A stretch of DNA of 64,000 nt, from the NCBI RefSeq assembly GCF_017303315.1, contig NZ_JAFKOI010000001.1, positions 372,001 to 436,000 of the forward strand, in the 5' to 3' direction. Shown here one piece after another: positions 47,924-56,805 of this stretch (positions are counted from its first letter, which is position 1; each line of letters begins with the position of its first letter). Source of the stretch: Bacillus sp. NTK071. Lineage in GTDB: Bacteria > Bacillota > Bacilli > Bacillales > Guptibacillaceae. The position numbers and the translations under genes are program-made. The notes below the pieces were generated by a model that made no database searches, had not been told where the DNA came from, and was given only the letters and a program-made list of their open reading frames with translations.

Positions 47924-48244
47924 ATGAGAAAGCAAGCTGGGGGCTTGTCTGGAATTGATTTTCTTGTCATTATATCTTTTGTAGCTGTGTTAATTATTGT
48001 GTTCGTATCATTGCGAACAGCTGCAGCTGAGAATTATGATCGTTACACGACGATTGAATTGGAGCAGGGTGATACTGTCATTGAAATTGCAGAAGAGTAT
48101 CGTAACGCGCATCATTTGTCTGATCGTAAATTTATCAGTTGGGTTGAGGAAGTAAATCGCATTAATGCAAACAGAATTACAGCAGGAGATACTCTCATCA
48201 TCCCTGTTGAAGCGAATGCTACCGCACTTGGGGGTATAGAATAA
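47924..48244 (+). CDS. yneA: SOS cell-division suppressor YneA
   Basis: A 106-residue bitopic protein with one transmembrane helix (residues 12-31, FLVIISFVAVLIIVFVSL). An extracellular LysM domain follows (TTIELEQGDTVIEIAEEYRN to GDTLIIPVE). YneA delays division during SOS. ATG 47924 follows GGGGTGG. It is under the SOS boxes upstream and is followed four bases later by yneB. Confidence 0.92.
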   Translation: MRKQAGGLSGIDFLVIISFVAVLIIVFVSLRTAAAENYDRYTTIELEQGDTVIEIAEEYRNAHHLSDRKFISWVEEVNRINANRITAGDTLIIPVEANATALGGIE

Positions 48245-48898
<654 letters not shown>

Positions 48899-48964
48899 AC
48901 TTGTTTATGTGCAATATTTACGTTAGCATAAAAGATACAAGTTGCAGTAAAGGAGCTATTCAAC

Positions 48965-49201
48965 ATGCTTTCACAAGATAAAATTCAAAGAATTAATGAG
49001 TTGTCACGGAAATCTAAAGAGTCTTCATTAACTGAAGCTGAAAAGAAAGAGCAAAAAGACCTCCGCCAGGAATACCTGAAGAGTTTGCGATCTTCATTTG
49101 ACAACCAGCTACATTCGATTAAGGTAGTGGACGAAGAAGGTACTGACGTGACTCCAAATAAATTAAAAGAAAGCAAGAAAAGTCGCCGCTTTCTTCAGTA
49201 G
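48965..49201 (+). CDS. ynzC: DUF896 protein YnzC
   Basis: A 78-residue, highly charged helical protein (LSQDKIQRINELSRKSKESS) of the UPF0291/DUF896 family. RBS AAAGGAG is followed by an ATG in good register. It is SOS-linked in B. subtilis as the third gene after yneA-yneB. In B. subtilis tkt follows; here it does not. Confidence 0.93.
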   Translation: MLSQDKIQRINELSRKSKESSLTEAEKKEQKDLRQEYLKSLRSSFDNQLHSIKVVDEEGTDVTPNKLKESKKSRRFLQ

Positions 49202-49202
49202 T

Positions 49203-49245
49203 AAATAGCCTAATTTTGCGAAAAGCAAAATTAGGCTATTTTTAT
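49203..49245 (+). terminator. Terminator after ynzC
   Basis: A perfect 17-bp stem (49203-49219 with 49225-49241), GAAAA loop and T-run. Confidence 0.93.
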
Positions 49246-49257
49246 GGTTGCAATTTT

Positions 49258-49285
49258 TTGAATTTTCGTTATACTGTACTATAAC
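49258..49285 (+). promoter_or_regulatory. Candidate SigA promoter of yneR
   Basis: TTGAAT (49258-49263), 16-bp spacer and TATAAC (49280-49285). Confidence 0.45.
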
Positions 49286-49322
49286 AAGATGTACTAATAC
49301 AAATACGGAGAGGGCGGATAAG

Positions 49323-49607
49323 ATGTTTGTTGTAACAGACTCAGCTGCAGAATTTTATAAGAATGAAATGGAACTTAGAAATGGTGACTGCTTGAGATTG
49401 TTTGTACGCTATGCTGGAAGTGGAGATAGTGGCGGATTTTCCCTAGGTGTCATGTCAGATCGGCCTTCATATGAAGATTATAAGCAAGAAATTGGTGGAG
49501 TTACTTACTTTGTACGACCGGACGATCAGTGGTTTGTCGATCGAATGAAGCTTGATTATGATGAGAGTTGCGGCGGTGTGCTTTGCGACTTGCCAAGCAT
49601 GGCCTAG
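49323..49607 (+). CDS. yneR: HesB-like protein YneR
   Basis: A 94-residue HesB/IscA-like beta fold protein (FVVTDSAAEFYKNEMELRNG, GFSLGVMSDRPSYEDY). Two cysteines, in SCGGVLCDL near the C-terminus, sit in the position of the usual IscA CGCG motif but in altered spacing. Iron-sulfur carriage is therefore uncertain. ATG 49323 is chosen over 49248 because of GGAGAGGGCGG. Confidence 0.85.
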   Translation: MFVVTDSAAEFYKNEMELRNGDCLRLFVRYAGSGDSGGFSLGVMSDRPSYEDYKQEIGGVTYFVRPDDQWFVDRMKLDYDESCGGVLCDLPSMA

Positions 49608-49614
49608 CAAATCA

Positions 49615-49655
49615 AACCTGTACTATAACATATATGTTATAGTACAGGTTTTTTG
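49615..49655 (+). terminator. Terminator after yneR
   Basis: A perfect 17-bp stem (49615-49631 with 49634-49650) followed by T4-G-T. It repeats the 13-mer CTGTACTATAACA found in the yneR promoter. Confidence 0.88.
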
Positions 49656-49657
49656 TA

Positions 49658-49664
49658 TTCGACA
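49658..49664 (-). promoter_or_regulatory. Spo0A box upstream of sirA
   Basis: TGTCGAA, the perfect Spo0A recognition heptamer, lies on the minus strand 98 bp before the sirA start. A -10-like TATACT is at 49718-49723. sirA is activated by Spo0A in B. subtilis. Confidence 0.6.
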
Positions 49665-49762
49665 AAACTAGTGGAGCCACGCTACATGCATAGACAACGA
49701 TTTTAATGAGAATGGTGTATACTATCTTTCATAATCAGGCTTTGTCTGACAGGGGGAAGTGT

Positions 49763-50206
49763 ATGCGGCACTACGAGATGTACTTCATTAAGCAAGACGT
49801 TGCTTCTCAATATGCTGGTAAGGAAACCCTTTTGTATCAACTCTTCTTGGAACGAAAAGGTGCCTTATTTGTTGAAGAGAAGTCTATATTAGATAAACAG
49901 GTCACTTTTATTACAGAGCCTGTTTGTGAAGAGGAACTGAATAAGTATATTGTGAATGAACTAGGTGGTTTTCGAACCTATGAATTTAGAAATGACGGTC
50001 ATAGGTTATCAATAAAACAATCTAATAGTGACGCTTCCTTATTTGTAAGAGGTGAAAAACTAAATTTATATTCTAGCGGTTCGAACGATGCTGAAACCGT
50101 TTTTTTTGAAGTAATTCGTAAATTAACTCCTTCTTTCTTTGCGATCGACTTCCAATCTGGTCGTTATGGCTGGCTTAACCCGGTAAAACAACAGAAGCTA
50201 GTTTGA
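49763..50206 (+). CDS. sirA: Sporulation inhibitor of replication SirA
   Basis: A 147-residue protein. The C-terminal block ETVFFEVIRKLTPSFFAIDF and RYGWLNPVK is the SirA signature. At the onset of sporulation SirA binds DnaA and blocks new rounds of replication. ATG 49763 follows AGGGGGA; the longer ORF from 49706 crosses the promoter. Its position between yneR and yneF fits B. subtilis yneE. Confidence 0.92.
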   Translation: MRHYEMYFIKQDVASQYAGKETLLYQLFLERKGALFVEEKSILDKQVTFITEPVCEEELNKYIVNELGGFRTYEFRNDGHRLSIKQSNSDASLFVRGEKLNLYSSGSNDAETVFFEVIRKLTPSFFAIDFQSGRYGWLNPVKQQKLV

Positions 50207-50298
50207 ACAAACTCCTACTATTTTAGTAGACGTTATTGTATAATCATTACGGGTTGTAGTACACTATTGGAAGAGAAAGAATAAGGAGGAAATCTAGA

Positions 50299-50526
50299 AT
50301 GTGGTGGATGTACACGATTGTGGGCGTTCTAGCGTTGATTGCTGGAGTAGCACTTGGCTTTTTTATTGCCCGCAAGTATATGATGGACTATTTAAAGAAG
50401 AATCCCCCAATTAATGAAAATATGCTGCGTGTTATGATGATGCAGATGGGGCAGAAACCTTCTCAGAAGAAAATCAATCAAATGATGAAGGCTATGAATA
50501 GTCAAATGACAAATAACGATAAATAA
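50299..50526 (+). CDS. yneF: UPF0154 membrane protein YneF
   Basis: A 75-residue protein with one N-terminal transmembrane helix ([20 protein letters not shown]) and a cytoplasmic tail [20 protein letters not shown] conserved in UPF0154. RBS AAGGAGG. Function unknown, widely conserved in Firmicutes. Confidence 0.94.
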   Translation: MWWMYTIVGVLALIAGVALGFFIARKYMMDYLKKNPPINENMLRVMMMQMGQKPSQKKINQMMKAMNSQMTNNDK

Positions 50527-50533
50527 AGCACGG

Positions 50534-50560
50534 GCACTCTGGTTGCAGAGTGCTTTTTTT
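50534..50560 (+). terminator. Terminator after yneF
   Basis: A perfect 8-bp stem (50534-50541 with 50546-50553), GTTG loop and T7. Confidence 0.92.
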
Positions 50561-50640
50561 ATGGGTTGATTTTGGTTGACGGGTCTAATTGGTGTGATGG
50601 TATGATAGATTAGACTATAAAACAATCAGGAAGTGTTGAT

Positions 50641-51567
50641 ATGACAATGAAGAATCTATTTATTGCAAGTGGCTTATCCTTGGCTCTAATTGCAGGGTGT
50701 CAAGCAAATGAACCCAATCAAGGAGCCGATCAAACGACGAACCAGAATCAAAGTGATGATCAAACGAACACCACATCTAAAGAATCGAACAGTAACAACA
50801 GTACAAATAGCAACAATCAAAAAGATGATGCTAAGAAAAATGACGATCGTGAAAGTAACAGCAATCAGAATGATGCAAAAAAGAATGAAGACCAAAATAA
50901 AGAAAAGCAAAACGAAGCGAATCAGAGTAATGAGCCCGCTTATCCTACTATGGCTGAAACCGTCAAAGAAAACAATGGTGAACTAACTGTTACGAATCCA
51001 GATAGTATTTACGTTGTCGCGAATAAGGAGCGTAATTTACCTGCTGACTTCGTACCGAAAAATTTGGTTGAGCCAGATGTTGCTTTTTATGCACCACAAG
51101 GAGATCCAAAACGATTAATGGTAAAAGAAGCAGCGGAGGCGCTTGAAGAGATGTTTGCTGCAGCTAAAGAAGAGGGTTATGAGTTAAAAGCTGTATCCGG
51201 TTACCGATCTTATGATCGCCAGGAAGCTATTTTCGCTTATAATGCTGATCGCTATGGTGAAGAAAAAGCGAATCAGGTTAGCGCTCAGGCAGGACAGAGT
51301 GAACATCAGACTGGATTGACGATGGATATTAGTACGCCGTCCATTGGCAGTTCGCTCACTGAAGAATTTGGGAGCACTCCTGAGGGAGAGTGGGTCGCTA
51401 AAAATGCATACAAATATGGCTTGGTTGTCCGTTATTTAAAAGGCAAAGAAGAGATAACAGGTTATCAGTATGAACCGTGGCACGTTCGGTATGTTGGTAA
51501 AGAAGCAGCAAAAGATATCCATGAAGCAGGGTATACGCTCGAAGAATTTTTTCCGAATAAAAAATAG
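50641..51567 (+). CDS. D-alanyl-D-alanine carboxypeptidase-type lipoprotein (M15B)
   Basis: A 308-residue secreted lipoprotein. The signal peptide ends in lipobox LIAGC. A low-complexity Asn/Gln/Asp/Lys/Glu/Ser linker of about 80 residues follows. The catalytic domain is VanY/LdcB-like, with SGYRSYDRQEAIF, the zinc motif SEHQTGLTMDIS and PWHVRYVG. It trims peptidoglycan stem peptides at the outer face of the membrane. The repetitive linker probably spans the wall. Confidence 0.9.
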   Translation: MTMKNLFIASGLSLALIAGCQANEPNQGADQTTNQNQSDDQTNTTSKESNSNNSTNSNNQKDDAKKNDDRESNSNQNDAKKNEDQNKEKQNEANQSNEPAYPTMAETVKENNGELTVTNPDSIYVVANKERNLPADFVPKNLVEPDVAFYAPQGDPKRLMVKEAAEALEEMFAAAKEEGYELKAVSGYRSYDRQEAIFAYNADRYGEEKANQVSAQAGQSEHQTGLTMDISTPSIGSSLTEEFGSTPEGEWVAKNAYKYGLVVRYLKGKEEITGYQYEPWHVRYVGKEAAKDIHEAGYTLEEFFPNKK

Positions 51568-51677
51568 TTGATGAATGTTCATAGTATAAACGTATTAATT
51601 CGATTACAATCAAGGTTGGAATGGTGATCACATGCACATGCTATAATGATCGTGTGCATTAGACAGGGAGTAATGCA

Positions 51678-52388
51678 ATGGCAGATTTGAACTTGTTTTT
51701 GGCGTTCGGTGCCGGTTTTCTATCGTTTATTTCGCCGTGTGTCTTGCCGCTTTATCCGGCGTTTATTTCTTACATCACTGGTGTATCAGTTGATGATTTA
51801 AAAGAAGATCGTGGAATGATGCAGAGAAGAGCGATATTCCACACGATTTTCTTCTTGTTTGGATTCTCGATCATTTTTCTCGTGTTGGGTATGTCTACAA
51901 CACTAATTGGAAATTTGTTCATCCAGTATAAGGAGCTACTTCGTCAAGTTGGAGCGATTCTTATAGTTGTGTTTGGACTTGTCGTTGTAGGGTTCTGGAA
52001 ACCGTCATTTCTTATGAAAGATAGGCGTTTAACGATTCGGAATCGCCCCGCCGGTTTTATAGGCTCTATTCTTATTGGGATGGGATTTGCAGCAGGGTGG
52101 ACACCTTGTACTGGACCGATCCTCGCAGCTGTTATCGCTCTTGGTGTTTCGAATCCTGATGCTGGATTCATGTACATGGTAGCCTACACGCTTGGTTTTT
52201 CTGTTCCATTTTTCATACTTTCCTTTTTTATTGGGCGAATGCAGTGGATTAAGAAAAACAGTCGATTCATTATGAAGGCTGGCGGGTATTTAATGATTGT
52301 GATGGGTGTTTTGTTATATTTCAACTTTATGACAATGTTCACATCATTTCTTGTTAATAACCTCTTTAATGGATTCCAAGGATTTTAA
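51678..52388 (+). CDS. ccdA: Thiol-disulfide transporter CcdA
   Basis: A 236-residue polytopic membrane protein of the DsbD transmembrane family. It passes reducing equivalents outward for cytochrome c haem ligation. The paired cysteines are in SPCVLPLYPAF and GWTPCTGPIL, each in a transmembrane helix, in the family's inverted-repeat arrangement. RBS GGGAG. The locus is conserved with B. subtilis. Confidence 0.95.
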   Translation: MADLNLFLAFGAGFLSFISPCVLPLYPAFISYITGVSVDDLKEDRGMMQRRAIFHTIFFLFGFSIIFLVLGMSTTLIGNLFIQYKELLRQVGAILIVVFGLVVVGFWKPSFLMKDRRLTIRNRPAGFIGSILIGMGFAAGWTPCTGPILAAVIALGVSNPDAGFMYMVAYTLGFSVPFFILSFFIGRMQWIKKNSRFIMKAGGYLMIVMGVLLYFNFMTMFTSFLVNNLFNGFQGF

Positions 52389-52408
52389 GTTAGAAAGGAT
52401 GCTTTAAT

Positions 52409-52864
52409 GTGAAAGGGACAAATGATCTTATACTTAAAACGACAACAACAATAATTGTTTTCATTATTTTAGGATTTTCCATCTACCTATTTTTTGCAGG
52501 TCACAATGCGCCTGGTGGCGGGTTCATCGGAGGACTAATGACAGCAGGAGCCCTTGTTCTTCTTTACATATCGTATGGTTTTAAAACGATGAACAAGGTC
52601 ATTCGAATTGACTTTAAGAATTTTATTCCAGTTGGGTTATTGATTGCTGTGTTGACTGGGGTCGGTTCATTTATGTTTGGGCAACCATTCTTGAGCCAAA
52701 CGGATGCCTATTTCGAACTTCCAATTTTAGGTCATTCTCATCTTGCGACAGCTATGCTGTTTGACCTAGGTGTGTACTTCACTGTTGTAGGTGTAACGAT
52801 GACAATAATTTTATCCATTGCTGCAGATGAAGGGGAAGAAGTCCTTTCTAAGCAAAATGGTTAA
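52409..52864 (+). CDS. Stand-alone MrpB/MnhB-like antiporter subunit
   Basis: A 151-residue membrane protein with four hydrophobic helices. It has the diagnostic MrpB block GHNAPGGGFIGGLMTAGALV and LTGVGSFMFGQPF, ending DLGVYFTVVGVTMTIIL. MrpB is normally one of seven subunits of the Mrp cation/proton antiporter encoded in one operon. Here no mrpA or mrpC-G is adjacent. GTG 52409 follows GAAAGGATG, with 20 bp from ccdA, so it is in the ccdA operon. It occupies the place of yneI in B. subtilis. Confidence 0.88.
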   Translation: MKGTNDLILKTTTTIIVFIILGFSIYLFFAGHNAPGGGFIGGLMTAGALVLLYISYGFKTMNKVIRIDFKNFIPVGLLIAVLTGVGSFMFGQPFLSQTDAYFELPILGHSHLATAMLFDLGVYFTVVGVTMTIILSIAADEGEEVLSKQNG

Positions 52865-52866
52865 AG

Positions 52867-52896
52867 AGAGCAGGGGCTTCGACCCTGTTCTTTTTC
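52867..52896 (+). terminator. Terminator after the mrpB-like gene
   Basis: A 9-bp stem with one G-T pair (52867-52875 with 52883-52891) and T5. Confidence 0.88.
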
Positions 52897-52972
52897 GTAA
52901 GCTTGTATTTTTTGTTTCTTCCACATACAATGGTAAGGATAGGGAGTAACGGTATAGGTGAGGGATGAAAAT

Positions 52973-53461
52973 ATGCTGATTTTTAGTACAATTGTAGGAG
53001 CTATGATGGCAATGGCGATGGTAGTCATCAGATTGAAAGCTTCGAAAAAACCAGCAACAATTAGAAAAATAATACTTCCGCCTTTCTTCATGGCAACTGG
53101 CTTCTTTATGTTTGCAGTACCAGAGGCGAGAGTTCCGTGGTATGAAGCAATAGAAGCGCTTTCCGTAGGTGCTGCATTTTCACTTCTTTTGATTAGAACA
53201 TCTAAGTTTGAAATTAGAGGGGATCAGATTTATCTGACACGATCAAAGGCTTTTGCGTTCATTTTGATTGGATTGTTATTGGTTCGAATTATTTTCAAAC
53301 TAATTATAGGGGAGTCTATTCCGGTTCTTCAAACTAGTTCACTTTTCTTTGTGCTGGCATTTGGTATGATTGTGCCATGGAGAATTGCGATGTACTACCA
53401 ATTTAGGAAAACGGAAAGAAGTCGAGGGCATCGAACCAATTTCCATCAAACATTATCATAA
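52973..53461 (+). CDS. ccdC: Cytochrome c biogenesis membrane protein CcdC
   Basis: A 162-residue protein with four transmembrane segments matching CcdC/YneJ (FFMATGFFMFAVPEARVPWY, RTSKFEIRGDQIYLTRSKAF). ATG 52973 follows GGTGAGGG; a GTG at 52958 lies within that site. Its role in cytochrome c biogenesis is inferred from linkage to ccdA and is not biochemically clear in the family. Confidence 0.92.
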   Translation: MLIFSTIVGAMMAMAMVVIRLKASKKPATIRKIILPPFFMATGFFMFAVPEARVPWYEAIEALSVGAAFSLLLIRTSKFEIRGDQIYLTRSKAFAFILIGLLLVRIIFKLIIGESIPVLQTSSLFFVLAFGMIVPWRIAMYYQFRKTERSRGHRTNFHQTLS

Positions 53462-53497
53462 AAAACTCGTTTAGCAATAGCTAAACGAGTTTTTTAT
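53461..53497. terminator. Bidirectional terminator between ccdC and yneK
   Basis: A perfect 15-bp stem (53461-53475 with 53480-53494), AATA loop, T-rich on both strands, overlapping both stop codons. Confidence 0.92.
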
Positions 53498-53922
53498 TGA
53501 AGCAAATGATTATATGGTGCCATATCAATTCGCTTTTCATTTAATTTTTTGATGAGCCACTTGTGATCTCGTTTCGGGGTAGCAATGATATAGCCGCGAA
53601 TAATGAGGTCCTGTGACATGTTCTTTGCTTTTTCTTGTAATGCGAGTTCGCCAACTGTTCCTGCAATTTTGTATTTAGCAATATCTCTGAATAGTTCAGG
53701 AACAGGAGATACCAATTCATCTAAAAGTTTAATTTGATCCGAGCTCCACATGTGTTTCGTTTTCTCGATATGATATTCTTGCCAATCTAATATTGATTTG
53801 CCATCTTCTTTAGGTAGGCGTTTGAGAAACTTTCGAAACATAAAGAAGCCGCCGATAGCAATAAGAGAAATTAGTATTATCGTCCAGCTGACAATAAACC
53901 ATTGAAACCAACCTGCCAACAT
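53494..53922 (-). CDS. yneK: DUF2621 membrane protein YneK
   Basis: A 142-residue protein with an N-terminal transmembrane helix (about residues 8-28) followed by FRKFLKRLPKEDGKSILDWQ, the YneK signature. The start is uncertain among GTG 53928, ATG 53925 and ATG 53922; the last gives best spacing from AAGAGGTG and matches the B. subtilis N-terminus. In B. subtilis it is the last gene before cotM-sspP-sspO-citB, so the left edge of the inserted selenocysteine island lies just beyond it. Function unknown. Confidence 0.88.
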   Translation of the reverse strand: MLAGWFQWFIVSWTIILISLIAIGGFFMFRKFLKRLPKEDGKSILDWQEYHIEKTKHMWSSDQIKLLDELVSPVPELFRDIAKYKIAGTVGELALQEKAKNMSQDLIIRGYIIATPKRDHKWLIKKLNEKRIDMAPYNHLLQ

Positions 53923-54046
53923 CATCACCTCTTGGCATTATATTGTCTTAACAATGTTTGAATACGGTCACATTATACGCCGAAAGCAGCGATTAATCAA
54001 GAGGAGAGAGCTTTATTTACTTCTTCGTGCGGGAAATGATTTGGTT

Positions 54047-54199
54047 ATGAATACGATTTATTTCAACTTCTACATAGTTGTGTATTTTAGAGGTTGGGGT
54101 GGTGATAAAGTTGAAAAAGAGGTGCATCTAGTTAAAGGTGATCCTTACTTATATAATTGGGGGATGCTAGAAGAGGAGGAGGGAAGTTTACTCAACTAG
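54047..54199 (+). other. Possible small ORF, doubtful
   Basis: In the 360-bp stretch between yneK and tRNA-Sec an open frame reaches from 53954 or 54047 to 54199 (50 or 81 aa), ending EEEEGSLLN. It has no convincing ribosome site and no recognised motif. I saw no other gene in this stretch. Confidence 0.2.
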
Positions 54200-54206
54200 T
54201 ATTTTT

Positions 54207-54242
54207 TTAAAGAAAAAGCAGACTGACACGCCAGTCTGCTTT
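54207..54242 (-). terminator. Terminator downstream of tRNA-Sec
   Basis: On the minus strand an 11-bp perfect stem (54232-54242 with 54215-54225) is followed by TTTTTCTTT. It lies 41 bp after the tRNA 3' end. The plus strand has only a short T-run. Confidence 0.8.
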
Positions 54243-54282
54243 TGGTATAAAAAGATTCGTAATCATATTATGTAAATCGAAT

Positions 54283-54379
54283 TGGCGGGACTGTGTGGGA
54301 ATCGAACCCACCGAAGACGGCACGCGCCTCCCAGGCGGTTTTGAAGACCGTGGCACTCACCAGACGTACAACCAGCCCC
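54283..54379 (-). tRNA. selC: tRNA-Sec (anticodon UCA)
   Basis: The minus strand encodes a 97-nt tRNA with CCA encoded. The long acceptor begins GGGGCTGG and pairs with ACAGTCCC before discriminator G; the eighth pair is G-A. The T arm is GTGGG-TTCGATT-CCCAC. The anticodon loop CTTCAAA carries UCA (54342-54344), decoding UGA. A long variable arm CGCCTGGGAGGCG forms a 5-bp stem. Size and shape are those of selenocysteine tRNA, distinct from serine tRNA. It is the charging substrate for SelA, whose gene lies 6.4 kb away, and is read by SelB, whose gene is divergent. Confidence 0.96.
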
Positions 54380-54403
54380 ATCGGAATGAGTCATTCTTTT
54401 AAC

Positions 54404-54432
54404 ATAGTAACTTAAGGAACAATGAGATTCAA
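54404..54432 (-). promoter_or_regulatory. Promoter of tRNA-Sec
   Basis: On the minus strand TTGAAT (54427-54432), 17-bp spacer and TACTAT (54404-54409) place the start about 18 nt before the mature tRNA. Confidence 0.65.
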
Positions 54433-54837
54433 CACATGTGCTCAAAGGCATTGAATCATTTAAGGGCTTTAGTAAATTACTTAGTAAACATTTTACTTCG
54501 GTCAACTAATGACAACATCATTAAGTCATGATTTGTCGAACTGTGGAGGCAGCTATTAAATATAGGAAATAGGAAACTGTATTCTACATTTCTCGACAAT
54601 GATTACCGGACGTTGCATCAATTCATAATTCGACAAATTATTCCTTGAAACAGTTTTCTATAACGAACTATAACAGTTTGAGAGGTGGTACAGCTTGGAT
54701 TTGGGAATGTAACAGTTCTCGCTTGTGGATAGCTGTTAATAACTTTTCTAGTATGCACGACTGTATAATTATACGGTCTTGCATGACTGTGTTGGGGAAT
54801 GTGCCTAAATATAATTACACTTGTAAGGGGTTATAAG
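54433..54837. other. Long selC-selB intergenic region with dyads and direct repeats
   Basis: No convincing gene. It contains ATTTGTCGAA (54531-54540) and its complement TTCGACAAAT (54629-54638), both Spo0A-box-like. It also has a direct repeat CTATAAC-GAA-CTATAAC (54658-54674, 10-bp period). Three AACAGTT motifs occur around 54650-54715. A 30-bp imperfect palindrome spans 54754-54783, with core ACTGTATAATTATACGGT. The arrangement suggests operators for selB or selC. The 63-codon ORF at 54645-54836 is not supported. Confidence 0.5.
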
Positions 54838-54866
54838 TTGCATCCTGATACGACTTTTATTAATGT
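54838..54866 (+). promoter_or_regulatory. Candidate promoter of selB
   Basis: TTGCAT (54838-54843), 17-bp spacer and TAATGT (54861-54866), about 35 bp before the selB start. Confidence 0.45.
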
Positions 54867-54901
54867 TAATATCGGATGTAAGTAGATTGGCGGGTGAGTG
54901 T

Positions 54902-56779
54902 ATGAACTATTTTACGATCGGTCTTGCGGGACACATTGATCATGGAAAAACAACGTTAACAGGTGCATTGACGGGTATTGATACGGATCGGTTAAAAGAA
55001 GAAAAGGAACGGAATATTTCAATCGAGCCTGGTTTTGCGCCATTTCAACTTTCGGAAGAGATGACGGTTTCAATCATAGATGTGCCGGGTCATGAACGGT
55101 TTATTAGACAAATGATAGCTGGTGTTGCCGGGATTGATTTGGTTATCCCTGTTGTAGCAGCTGATGAAGGAGTAATGCCACAGACCAGGGAGCATCTAGA
55201 GATTCTCTCTCTCCTTGGTATTCAAAGATCCATCATAGCCATTACGAAAGCAGATCTAGTTGATGAAGAGATGCTTCAGCTTGTACAGGAGGATATTATT
55301 GACTACATAGAAGACTCTGGATTTGAAGGATCTGAGATTCATATTGTCGATGCTAAGTCGGGCAGAGGACTTGATGAATTGAAAGAAAGTATTACAGCAT
55401 TTCTTTCACGAGTACCCTCGAGGAATAGAGCAGGAGCATTTCGTCTTCCGATTGACCAAGTATTTACACTACAGGGACACGGCACGATTGTAAGAGGAAC
55501 GATTTTCGATGGGGAAATAAGCGAAGGTGAAAAGGTTACACTCTTACCTGATCGATTGGAAGCTAGAGTGAGGCAAATACAAACGCATAACGAGAAAGTA
55601 GACCGTGCGTTTGCAGGTCAACGAGTGGCGGTCAATCTTGCTGGCATAAACAAGCAGGAGCTTACAAGAGGTCAAGTTATCGTTAATTCTAATCATTATT
55701 CGGTAACTTCAACCATTGATCTCGCATTCACACAATCATTAACAATGTCCCACGAATTGAAACAACGCTCACTTGTTACGTTACATAACGGAACAGCTGA
55801 GGTAAGGGGGACCATTGTCTTTTTCGATCGGAATGTATTGAAGACTGGTGAGCGAGAAGAACTTTTTTGCCAGATTCGACTTCATCGCCCTATAACAGCA
55901 AAAAAGGGAGACCATGTTATTGTTAGACGTCCGACCCCAGTTGAAACAATTGGCGGAGGAAGCATTTTAAATGTAGCTGGAGAGAAATATAAATTCGGCA
56001 ACGAAACGATTGAAATGTTTGAACAGATGAGTAGAGGTACACCAGGTGAACGGTTAGATCAATTGCTTGATCATGAACTAGTACTCTCTAAGGAGCGGGT
56101 TATGCAGCACATTGGCCTTGATGAAGAAGCCTATGTACAACTTACTGAAGAATCTCAACTTGTTCTTTTTGGAAACTATGTAACATCGGACAGTGTATTT
56201 AACAGGGTTGTAGAGGCAATTCTAGTTATTCTTCAAAATAATCATCAGCAATTTCCAATGCGAAGAGGTATGCCAAAAGCAGAGCTGATACAGGAACTGA
56301 GCAAAACATATCCTGTAAAACTCGTTGAAGCTGCAATTGAGTTGATGATAATGAAAGAAGTTCTTAAGCAAACTGGTCCTTTGTTATCTGAATACTCATT
56401 TCAACCTTCTCTTCCTGATTCGTGGAACACAAGAATGACACAGGTTATTCGGGAATTAGATAAACAGGGACTAAACGTATCACCTATTGATGTGCTCATT
56501 GAGAAAGAAAGCATCCCCGAGTCACTTATAGGAGAATTTAAGCAATACTTAATAACAGAAAATGTGGCGGTTAGCCTTAATGAGGAATTATATCTTCATC
56601 AAAATAGTTGGGAAAAGACCATTACTGAATTGAACTCAGGTACAGGGGATACGTTTACACTTCAAGAAGCGAAGGATATTCTAAATGTGAGTAGAAAGTA
56701 CCTTGTCCCAGTTCTTGAGAAACTAGATGATAGTGGTTATACCATTAGAAAAGATCGTGACCGTCATTGGAGAAAATAA
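54902..56779 (+). CDS. selB: Selenocysteine-specific elongation factor SelB
   Basis: A 625-residue translation factor that brings Sec-tRNA to UGA codons marked by a SECIS hairpin. The GTPase domain has [10 protein letters not shown] (G1), DVPGHERFI (G3) and TKADL (G4). EF-Tu-like domains II and III follow with [20 protein letters not shown]. The C-terminal region comprises winged helices (ending [20 protein letters not shown]) that bind the SECIS stem-loop. ATG 54902 follows GCGGGTGAG; an upstream in-frame start at 54863 would overlap the -10. The ABC transporter genes follow within 26 bp, so they share its transcript. Confidence 0.96.
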   Translation: MNYFTIGLAGHIDHGKTTLTGALTGIDTDRLKEEKERNISIEPGFAPFQLSEEMTVSIIDVPGHERFIRQMIAGVAGIDLVIPVVAADEGVMPQTREHLEILSLLGIQRSIIAITKADLVDEEMLQLVQEDIIDYIEDSGFEGSEIHIVDAKSGRGLDELKESITAFLSRVPSRNRAGAFRLPIDQVFTLQGHGTIVRGTIFDGEISEGEKVTLLPDRLEARVRQIQTHNEKVDRAFAGQRVAVNLAGINKQELTRGQVIVNSNHYSVTSTIDLAFTQSLTMSHELKQRSLVTLHNGTAEVRGTIVFFDRNVLKTGEREELFCQIRLHRPITAKKGDHVIVRRPTPVETIGGGSILNVAGEKYKFGNETIEMFEQMSRGTPGERLDQLLDHELVLSKERVMQHIGLDEEAYVQLTEESQLVLFGNYVTSDSVFNRVVEAILVILQNNHQQFPMRRGMPKAELIQELSKTYPVKLVEAAIELMIMKEVLKQTGPLLSEYSFQPSLPDSWNTRMTQVIRELDKQGLNVSPIDVLIEKESIPESLIGEFKQYLITENVAVSLNEELYLHQNSWEKTITELNSGTGDTFTLQEAKDILNVSRKYLVPVLEKLDDSGYTIRKDRDRHWRK

Positions 56780-56805
56780 AGAGGTACGGATGAGGAGTGG
56801 GGAAG

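Noticed and set aside
54681..54699. T-box-like sequence AGAGGTGGTACAGC upstream of selB
   Set aside because: It resembles the T-box core, but I see no specifier stem, no antiterminator/terminator pair and no aminoacyl-tRNA or amino acid gene downstream.
54645..54836. 63-codon ORF upstream of selB
   Set aside because: No ribosome site, no recognisable motif, and it spans the palindromic operator-like region.
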